In this document: positions 58,496 through 64,000 of the stretch, piece by piece
How positions within the stretch are numbered: position 1 is the stretch's first letter
How the letters are laid out: each line of letters begins with the position of its first letter
DNA from: an uncultured Bacteroidota bacterium
GTDB lineage: Bacteria; Bacteroidota; Bacteroidia; Flavobacteriales; Flavobacteriaceae
Direction of reading: 5' to 3'
DNA: 64,000 nt
NCBI GenBank assembly: GCA_902512065.1
Contig: CABXHU010000002.1
Coordinates: forward strand, 24,035-88,034
Notes under the pieces: generated by a model
The model's input: the letters and a program-made list of their open reading frames with translations, nothing else
Databases searched by the model: none
What the model was told of the DNA's origin: nothing
Made by a program: the position numbers and the translations under genes

Positions 58496-59005
58496 TTACC
58501 ATTTTGCTAATGAAGCATTAAATACGTCTTGAGTAATTCTTTCAAAAATCTCATCTATTGCGGTGTCTTTTTGTGATCCAATTAACTGAGAACTTCCAGG
58601 ATAATCATAGTAAAATGAAAATCTTTTTTCAAACTCTGCATCAGGATCACTTTTGTCATAAAATCTAACATTAACTGCTACAGTTAATCGGTTTTGTGCT
58701 GCAGTATTATTAGCAGTAGCTGTTGTTGGAGCAATTCTATAATCAACTATTTCTCCTTCATATAGAAGATCTCCATTTGACTTCACAAGATCCAAACTAG
58801 TCTGATTAATTAATAGGTCTATTAATTTGTTAGTAAAGTCTCTATCAATCCCAGGCTCTATTAAAGTAGAATTATTTTGAAAATAATTAACTTGAAATGT
58901 TTTTGTTTCTGCAGAAATTGAAGCCCCTGTTAATGAATATTTAACATTGCATGAGCAAGTGATTAAAAAAATTATAATAGCGGATATTTTAAAAATGAAT
59001 TTCAT
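58496..59005 (-). CDS. lptE: LptE-family lipopolysaccharide assembly lipoprotein
   Basis: A 169-residue lipoprotein, acylated at Cys 17 or 19 (ITCSCN). YSLTGASI and FFYDYPGSSQLIGSQKDTAIDEIFERITQDVFN are typical of the LptE/LPS-assembly family in Bacteroidota. LptE partners LptD at the outer membrane. It follows the sigma-54 regulator by 22 bases. Confidence 0.9.
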   Translation of the reverse strand: MKFIFKISAIIIFLITCSCNVKYSLTGASISAETKTFQVNYFQNNSTLIEPGIDRDFTNKLIDLLINQTSLDLVKSNGDLLYEGEIVDYRIAPTTATANNTAAQNRLTVAVNVRFYDKSDPDAEFEKRFSFYYDYPGSSQLIGSQKDTAIDEIFERITQDVFNASLAKW

Positions 59006-59027
59006 TATTATTACTAATATATATTTT

Positions 59028-60257
59028 TTATAAGTTAAACTGCTTTATTTTCCTGTATAATGTACGTTCACTTATGCCTAGTTCTTTTGCTGCAAGCTTT
59101 CTTCTGCCTTTGTTTTTTTCAAGAGACTTTTTAATTAATTCTAATTCTTTATCATGAATTGAAAGCGACTCTACATTTATTGCTTCTGCGTAATCAAATT
59201 GTGAATTTTTTACCCTCCTTTCAATAGGCACTACTTGAATTTGATCTTCACTAGCTTCTTTCTCTGAATTTGAATTATATATTTTTTTTATTAAATGTTC
59301 ATTATTTTCTTTAAAATCATTAATATTTGATGATTTCATTAACTCCATAGTTAGCTTTTTTAAATCATTCAGATCACCTTTCATATCAAATAAAACTTTA
59401 TATAATATTTCCCGTTCAGAATTAAAGTCATTGGAGCCCTTTCCGGATATAATTGCAGGAAGACTGCTATCTGTACTCTTAGGTAAGTAATTTAATAGAG
59501 TTTTATTACTAATAGCCCTATCTTCTTCTAATACTGATAATTGTTCAGCAATATTTTTTAATTGCCTAATATTTCCATCCCATCTATAGTTCAACAAAGA
59601 TTTTACTGCATCATCATCTAGTTTTATTGACGGCATGCTATAGCGTTGTGCAAAATCACTAGAGAATTTTCTAAATAACAAATGGATATCGCCTTGTCTT
59701 TCTCTTAAAGGAGGAATATTAATTTCAACCGTACTTAGCCTGTAATACAAGTCTTCTCTAAATTTATTGTTTTTGATAGCTTTTTGCATGTTAAGATTAG
59801 TTGCAGCGACAATTCGTACATTAGTTTTTTGAACTTTACTTGAACCAACTTTAATAAACTCCCCATTTTCCAATACTCTTAATAATCTTACCTGTGTTGT
59901 TAGAGGAAGTTCACCAACTTCATCTAAAAATATTGTTCCACCATCTGCAACTTCAAAATACCCATTTCTTGAATTAGTTGCACCAGTAAAAGCTCCTTTT
60001 TCATGACCAAATAGTTCACTATCTATGGTTCCCTCAGGTATAGCCCCACAATTTACTGCAATGTATTTTGCATGTTTTCTATGTGACAATTGATGAGCTA
60101 TTTTAGGAATATTTTCTTTACCAACTCCACTTTCTCCAGTAACTAAAACTGAAATATCAGTAGGAGCAACCTGAATTGTTTTCTCAAGGGCTCTGTTAAG
60201 TCCAGTATCATTACCAATGATACCGAATCTTTGTTTAATAGCTTGAATTGATTCCAT
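59028..60257 (-). CDS. Sigma-54-dependent transcriptional activator (no receiver domain)
   Basis: A 409-residue bacterial enhancer-binding protein. The AAA+ domain starts at the N-terminus: Walker A GESGVGKE (41-48), the sigma-54 contact loop GAFTGA (88-93), Walker B IFLDEVGEL (109-117) and the arginine finger region. A C-terminal Fis-type helix-turn-helix lies at about 375-409 (RRKLAAKELGISERTLYRKIKQF). There is no response-regulator domain, so control must come from another partner or expression level. It lies 5 bases downstream of miaB. Confidence 0.95.
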   Translation of the reverse strand: MESIQAIKQRFGIIGNDTGLNRALEKTIQVAPTDISVLVTGESGVGKENIPKIAHQLSHRKHAKYIAVNCGAIPEGTIDSELFGHEKGAFTGATNSRNGYFEVADGGTIFLDEVGELPLTTQVRLLRVLENGEFIKVGSSKVQKTNVRIVAATNLNMQKAIKNNKFREDLYYRLSTVEINIPPLRERQGDIHLLFRKFSSDFAQRYSMPSIKLDDDAVKSLLNYRWDGNIRQLKNIAEQLSVLEEDRAISNKTLLNYLPKSTDSSLPAIISGKGSNDFNSEREILYKVLFDMKGDLNDLKKLTMELMKSSNINDFKENNEHLIKKIYNSNSEKEASEDQIQVVPIERRVKNSQFDYAEAINVESLSIHDKELELIKKSLEKNKGRRKLAAKELGISERTLYRKIKQFNL

Positions 60258-60262
60258 AATAT

Positions 60263-61801
60263 TTAGTTATTTTTTGAATATCCAATTGCACGGCCTATTA
60301 ATGTAGCGCTTGTACAATCTGTAATTTTTACACTTACAAAATCCCCAACATTATAATTTTCTTTAGGGAAGACTGCTACTGTATTTTCATTATTTTTTCC
60401 ACTCCAATATAGTTTTGATTTTTTTGAAGTTTTTTCAATTAGAACTTCAACTACTTTGTTTAAAAATTCTTTTGTTCTAATTAGGCTGTGATTTTGTTGT
60501 AATTCTACAATTTCTTGAAGTCTTCTTTTCTTAGTAGGCTCATCAACATCATCTAATAGCTTTCTTTGAGCAACTGTTCCAGGTCTTTCAGAATATTTAT
60601 ACATGTATCCAAATGAATATTTTACTGTTTCCATTAAATCCAATGTTTGTTTATGGTCTTCTTCTGTTTCCCCAGGAAAGCCTACAATTATATCTTGACT
60701 AATGCTGCAATCAGGAATAATGTCTTTAATTTTGTTAATTAATTCTAAATATTCTTCCCTAGAATGTTGTCTATTCATTTCATTTAGAATTTTATTACTT
60801 CCACTTTGTACTGGCAAATGAATATGATTACATATATTTTCATATTTAGCCATAATCCTAATTACATCCAATGACATGTCTTGAGGGTTTGAGGTAGAAA
60901 ATCTGATTCTAATTTTAGGCTGTTTTATAGCACATTTTTCTAATAAATTAGAAAAATTAATAGCAGTAGATTTTTTAATTTCTGAGGCTTTGTGAAAATC
61001 TTTTTTAAGACCTCCTCCATACCATAAGTAACTATCAACATTTTGTCCAAGAAGAGTTACTTCTTTATATCCTTTTTTACTTAAATCATTTAATTCTTCA
61101 AGTATACTTTGTGGGTCTCTACTTCTCTCCCTTCCTCTTGTAAATGGCACTACACAGAAGGTACACATATTGTCACATCCTCTGGTTATTGAAATAAATG
61201 CATTAATGCCATTAGAATTTAATCTGTAAGGAGTAATATCAGAATATGTTTCATCTTTTGATAATAGAACATTTATAGCGCGTTGGCCTTTTTCAATTTC
61301 ATCAATTAAATTTGGCAAATCTTTATAAGCATCTGGGCCAACAACTAAATCAACAATCTTTTCTTCTTCAATTAATTTATTTTTTAATCGCTCAGCCATG
61401 CACCCAAGTATTCCGATTTTTAGAAATTTGTTTGTCTTTTTTATTTTATTAAATTTTTCTAATCTTTTTCTGATTGTTTGCTCTGCTTTTTCTCTAATAG
61501 AGCATGTATTTAATAAGATTAAATCGGCATCATCAAGCTTTGTAGTAGTAGTATATCCCTTTTTAGACAATACCGATGCAACAATTTCACTATCACTAAA
61601 GTTCATTGCACACCCATAGCTCTCAATATATACCCTCTTTGTGTGGGGGTTTTTGGTTGTATTATCCTCAGTATCAATACGTTGAGTAATTTTACCCACC
61701 TGATTTTCCGTTGGTAAATTCGTTGGTAAAACAGTAGTTTTTCCATTAACAAAATGGGGGTTTCTATTCTTCCGTTCTTTATTTAATATTTTCTCTTTCA
61801 T
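60263..61801 (-). CDS. miaB: tRNA-2-methylthio-N6-dimethylallyladenosine synthase
   Basis: Adds a methylthio group to tRNA A37 using two [4Fe-4S] clusters. The N-terminal cluster cysteines are in SYGCAMN (C64), NTCSIR and GCMAER; the radical SAM C-x3-C-x2-C is RGCDNMCTFC; a TRAM domain ends the protein. The 512 residues include an unusual N-terminal stretch of about 55 residues before the conserved domain, which contains no other Met. Part of this is written by GTTGGTAA repeats in the DNA (61710-61729). The start ATG at 61801 is the only standard one close by. Confidence 0.94.
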   Translation of the reverse strand: MKEKILNKERKNRNPHFVNGKTTVLPTNLPTENQVGKITQRIDTEDNTTKNPHTKRVYIESYGCAMNFSDSEIVASVLSKKGYTTTTKLDDADLILLNTCSIREKAEQTIRKRLEKFNKIKKTNKFLKIGILGCMAERLKNKLIEEEKIVDLVVGPDAYKDLPNLIDEIEKGQRAINVLLSKDETYSDITPYRLNSNGINAFISITRGCDNMCTFCVVPFTRGRERSRDPQSILEELNDLSKKGYKEVTLLGQNVDSYLWYGGGLKKDFHKASEIKKSTAINFSNLLEKCAIKQPKIRIRFSTSNPQDMSLDVIRIMAKYENICNHIHLPVQSGSNKILNEMNRQHSREEYLELINKIKDIIPDCSISQDIIVGFPGETEEDHKQTLDLMETVKYSFGYMYKYSERPGTVAQRKLLDDVDEPTKKRRLQEIVELQQNHSLIRTKEFLNKVVEVLIEKTSKKSKLYWSGKNNENTVAVFPKENYNVGDFVSVKITDCTSATLIGRAIGYSKNN

Positions 61802-62116
61802 AATGATATTACCAAAAATGTTGGTAAATAATTTGAATTATTTTCTTACCAACATCACCAAATTATTTTTCAAAACTAAAATGTGGATTCAATTACTTGA
61901 AAACCACTCACAAATATACTAAAGATTATACGATTTCGGACAACTTGTCAGTTATTTGTAAGATACTAAGCATGAAAAAATGGTAGCTGTGGGAACTACC
62001 ATTCGTTCAAAGAAAGTGTGAATAGATTAAAATATAATTTGATAGTACTCATATATATTAAACTTTACAAAATCTGTAATAATCAATTTTTACATAACAA
62101 TTAAAAATTAACTCAA
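61802..62116. other. Intergenic boundary region upstream of miaB
   Basis: No gene of note. Next to the miaB start is an inverted repeat TTACCAA (61809-61815) / TTGGTAA (61821-61827), and a further TTACCAAC lies at 61846-61853. The far half holds the terminator of the next operon. The rest is AT-rich sequence presumed to contain the miaB promoter, which I could not place. Confidence 0.6.
61975..62003 (-). terminator. Intrinsic terminator of the small-gene operon
   Basis: On the minus strand AATGGTAG and CTACCATT (62003-61996 and 61986-61979) form an 8-bp stem with a 9-base loop, followed by a T6 tract (61980-61975). It lies about 110 bases past the last gene of the operon. Confidence 0.8.
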
Positions 62117-62374
62117 CTACCATATTGAATTCCATTGTTCGTTTTGAGATACTAATGGGATGTTCAATTGTTTTGCTATACAGTTCTGTATTGATTCGGA
62201 GGTGTAGTAGTTCTTATTCTTGTAGCTAACCTTATTTAGTATTCCGTTTCTCTCATACTTCTTTAAAGTTTTGTTGGTGATATCTAAGATACCTTCTGTT
62301 TCTATCCTACTGTGTATAGGTTTTGATTTTAATTGTTCGATGTTGATACCGATTGCTTCTAAAGTTGTTTCCAT
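62117..62374 (-). CDS. Excisionase/MerR-like small DNA-binding protein
   Basis: An 85-residue protein. ILDITNKTLKKYERNGILNKVSYKNKNYYTSESI (about 29-62) reads as a winged helix-turn-helix of the excisionase or MerR type: a helix-turn-helix ending in a Tyr-Glu-Arg recognition segment, then a wing with Tyr-Tyr and a following helix. Such proteins control recombination directionality or transcription on phages, plasmids and integrative elements. It is the last gene of a five-gene minus-strand operon. Confidence 0.7.
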   Translation of the reverse strand: METTLEAIGINIEQLKSKPIHSRIETEGILDITNKTLKKYERNGILNKVSYKNKNYYTSESIQNCIAKQLNIPLVSQNEQWNSIW

Positions 62375-62405
62375 ATTTTATTTTATTATTAGTGTTATTA
62401 TTTTA

Positions 62406-62663
62406 CTACCAAATAATTATTTCTTTCTTATCATCATCAATCTGATAATGTTGATTCTGAGTACCACACTCTCTTATATCTATTTTAATTTGTTCTATCG
62501 TATCCGAATACCTTTCTAATGCTTCGGATAATTCATCAATTATACGATTAGGTAAACCATCATACTCTAATTCATATATCTGATTCAAATACTTATCTAT
62601 CTTATCAACAGATAGCTTTATTTGAGTTTCTTTAGTTTTTCCAGCCATTCCTCTTTTATACAT
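62406..62663 (-). CDS. Small helical hypothetical protein
   Basis: An 85-residue charged protein, mostly helical (TQIKLSVDKIDKYLNQIYELEYDGLPNRIIDELSEALERYSDTI), with no recognised domain. ATG at 62648 (MAGKTKE) is an equally good start and shortens the overlap with the preceding gene from 46 to 31 bases. Its place between other unrecognised genes suggests an accessory-element function. Confidence 0.6.
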   Translation of the reverse strand: MYKRGMAGKTKETQIKLSVDKIDKYLNQIYELEYDGLPNRIIDELSEALERYSDTIEQIKIDIRECGTQNQHYQIDDDKKEIIIW

Positions 62664-62929
62664 TGGTGAATGTATTCTCTTAATTCTTGCTCATCAGTAT
62701 CACCGATATCCACTTCTTCTTCCGATTCGAATTCATCTATTAGCTTTTGTAAATCTATTTCATCTTCATCATCCAAGTCCATTATATTTTTGGTTATTGG
62801 TTTCATTTTATTTGTTCGTAGGTGTAGTGGTTGAGGACTTACGATTGGAAACATTTCTTGAATGGGTTGAGCTAATTTTTTTAATCTCTCTACCAATTGT
62901 TTCCCTTTTAGTTTATTTGTTCTTATCAT
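62618..62929 (-). CDS. Acidic hypothetical protein
   Basis: A 103-residue protein with a basic N-terminus (MIRTNKLKGKQLVERLKK) and a strongly acidic centre (DLDDEDEIDL, FESEEEVDIGDTDE). No family recognised. It overlaps the upstream gene by 4 bases (ATGA), a translational coupling arrangement. Confidence 0.65.
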   Translation of the reverse strand: MIRTNKLKGKQLVERLKKLAQPIQEMFPIVSPQPLHLRTNKMKPITKNIMDLDDEDEIDLQKLIDEFESEEEVDIGDTDEQELREYIHQCIKEEWLEKLKKLK

Positions 62930-63480
62930 ACTATTACTCCTTTCTTTATTCCTTTATCTAATAATTTTGCGTGTTCCACAATCCAAGCCATTTCCATAGT
63001 GTTCATCGGTTTGTTTAACCAACTGATACCACCTTTTTTGAAAATTAAAGCAAGAACATTTTCTTTTCCTCTACTGATATCGATAACCTTATATGAATCT
63101 GAATCAACATCTTCTGTTATTACCATTATATAATTTCCAACTTTCTCTTTAGGTACTATTGGATTAAGATATTCCAATGCTCTATCAATCATAATATTTG
63201 CTTTGTTACCAAAATTAGCTAATGAGGATTCATATTTTTTGAATTTGGAATAAGCATCCATACATTCTTTATGAGTTTCTAAAATATTATTCTCATATAA
63301 AAATTTCAGAATATGTTCTCTATTGTTTCTTACTCTCTTTCTAAAGATGTTGTAATGAATATAAAACATATCCATATTTTCCCAAACCCATTTCTTTGGT
63401 GCGTTCTTTTCTAAATTTAGAAGATATCCTTCAAAACTATAATCCTCTAAAATGCTATCTACTGATTTACTTCTTTCCAT
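62926..63480 (-). CDS. Hypothetical protein, largest gene of the right-edge operon
   Basis: A 184-residue protein rich in helices in its first half (WENMDMFYIHYNIFRKRVRNNREHIL) and in strands after about residue 118 (GNYIMVITEDVDSDSYKVIDISRG, NVLALIFKKGGISWLN). No signal peptide, membrane helix or catalytic motif is evident, and I do not recognise the family. Its codon use and size resemble phage or mobile-element genes. Overlaps its neighbours on both sides. Confidence 0.7.
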   Translation of the reverse strand: MERSKSVDSILEDYSFEGYLLNLEKNAPKKWVWENMDMFYIHYNIFRKRVRNNREHILKFLYENNILETHKECMDAYSKFKKYESSLANFGNKANIMIDRALEYLNPIVPKEKVGNYIMVITEDVDSDSYKVIDISRGKENVLALIFKKGGISWLNKPMNTMEMAWIVEHAKLLDKGIKKGVIV

Positions 63481-63622
63481 TTTGTCTTTGTTTTTTTATT
63501 TCTTCTGACTTCTTTATTAATTCGGTTGCGAATTCCTTTGACTTGAACCAATTGAGAATATCTTCTCTCTCTTTACCTTTAAGATTCTTTAATTCTTCGA
63601 AGGAGTTATATGTTCGTTTCAT
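63467..63622 (-). CDS. Short basic hypothetical protein, first gene of the operon
   Basis: A 51-residue reading frame starting at ATG 63622: MKRTYNSFEELKNLKGKERE, then about 30 more residues ending in KKQRQNGKK. It is highly charged and helical. The last 14 bases overlap the start of the next gene, the same coupled layout as the other genes of the operon, which supports it as real. A terminator hairpin lies about 65 bases upstream. Confidence 0.55.
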   Translation of the reverse strand: MKRTYNSFEELKNLKGKEREDILNWFKSKEFATELIKKSEEIKKQRQNGKK

Positions 63623-64000
63623 AGTTAAGGGTATTTAAGTCTCTTTTTATAATTATTCTTTTTTATACTTTTCTATTCTTTTTTTTAAAAATAGGGGGGC
63701 GTTCTCCCCTAAGTAGTAACTGTTATTTTTTGAAGAGAGGGTACAGTACACCTTAAGGAGTTTTACTCCGAAAAGTGTATATGAATACTATTTTTTGAAG
63801 CCTAGTATGCACAGTGGGAATTATTGTTAATATTCATTCCTCTCATCCAATATATTTTATATCTACTCCTCTCAGCACAGATTATATTGGATTCACACCG
63901 ATTCGTTTATGTATTTCAACAAAGGTTTCAAGTATCATACCTATGGATTTTATTATAATTTGGGATACTAAGGTGCCACATCCCCCAAATATCTTCTGTA
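63623..64000. other. Gene-free, hairpin-rich region
   Basis: No confident gene. It contains, from right to left, a 9-bp stem with a 2-base bulge (63958-63990), a 9-bp inverted repeat TCCAATATA (63846-63854) / TATATTGGA (63883-63891), a 12-bp direct repeat TATTTTTTGAAG (63724-63735 and 63789-63800), a two-part hairpin (TACAC 63747-63751, GGAG 63757-63760, CTCC 63766-63769, GTGTA 63775-63779) and a terminator. Two minus-strand frames are open to the window edge, ending at 63882 and 63928; neither can be supported as a gene from this piece. Confidence 0.5.
63686..63711 (-). terminator. Intrinsic terminator upstream of the small-gene operon
   Basis: On the minus strand TAGGGG (63711-63706) and CCCCTA (63697-63692) form a 6-bp stem with an 8-base loop, followed by a T5 tract (about 63691-63687). 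It lies 65 bases before the start at 63622, so it may end an upstream transcript or act as an attenuator of the operon. Confidence 0.65.

Noticed and set aside
62595..62603. TTATCAACA, similar to a DnaA box
   Set aside because: A single imperfect copy (consensus TTATCCACA) inside a reading frame; no cluster, so no origin can be claimed.
63958..63990. GTGCCAC and a bulged stem at the right edge as a possible group II intron end
   Set aside because: No domain V-like hairpin and no reverse transcriptase gene can be seen.
63882..64000. Minus-strand frame open to the window edge, ending in a TAA at 63882
   Set aside because: Only about 38 codons are visible, a competing frame ends at 63928, and neither shows a recognisable domain; could be the 3' end of a gene outside.

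Overview
The window is a low-GC chromosomal segment from a member of the Bacteroidota, most likely a marine-type Flavobacteriales. The evidence is gldB and gldC side by side, a type IX secretion C-terminal sorting domain, a GLPGLI-family protein, flavobacterial promoter elements (TAnnTTTG at -7), hardly any Shine-Dalgarno sequences, several TTG starts, and very short intergenic gaps. The species cannot be named from the sequence.

Layout. 1-4100: the 3' part of mutS (cut by the window edge), a tRNA-Gly/tRNA-Leu pair with a promoter and terminator, and a DEAD-box RNA helicase. 4285-16712: a nitrous oxide respiration module. It holds a Cys/His-rich outer-membrane protein, a fasciclin-domain protein, a cytochrome c lipoprotein, Sec-type (clade II) NosZ, an AhpC-type peroxiredoxin, a membrane-domain-NosL fusion, NosD, NosF, NosY, an orphan CcoP-like cytochrome c, a small membrane protein, a metallo-beta-lactamase/double-rhodanese protein and an FNR-type regulator with four candidate cluster cysteines. 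Four copies of a 14-bp palindrome (ATGATAnnNRTCAT) precede its transcription units. Three of them lie at exactly the same distance from a -7-like element, so the module looks like one oxygen- or nitrogen-oxide-controlled regulon. No nitrite or nitric oxide reductase gene is visible.

16775-36519 is mostly housekeeping: a secreted sugar dehydrogenase-like protein, KDO transferase, amidohydrolase, lspA, fabD, folA, thyA, a nucleoside transporter, bifunctional nuclease, etfA/etfB, pyruvate dehydrogenase E1 beta, a K+-dependent membrane pyrophosphatase, a deoxynucleoside kinase and a GLPGLI/outer-membrane protein pair. 36581-45789 holds a GT90-like glycosyltransferase, then rsgA, dtd, a MazG-like protein, queA, rlmN, dnaG (with its zinc ligands lost), nadE, gldB and gldC. 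45790-52875 is the cell-shape operon mreB-mreC-mreD-mrdA-rodA plus purH. 52942-55356 is a TonB receptor with a secreted heavy-metal-binding protein, probably for copper. 55414-61801 is groEL, groES, secG, a TPR-like protein, lptE, a sigma-54 activator and miaB, all on the minus strand.

61802-64000 differs in character. It holds a minus-strand operon of five small, unrecognised genes, one of them an excisionase/MerR-like DNA-binding protein, ending in its own terminator. In front of it is a gene-poor, hairpin-rich stretch with an intrinsic terminator that may be a leader/attenuator or a small RNA. This looks like the edge of an accessory (phage- or plasmid-like) element that continues past the window.

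The strongest candidates for something undescribed are the regulon logic and extra parts of the nos module (operator array, peroxiredoxin, NosL fusion, orphan CcoP, MBL-rhodanese) and the structured leader plus unknown operon at the right edge.
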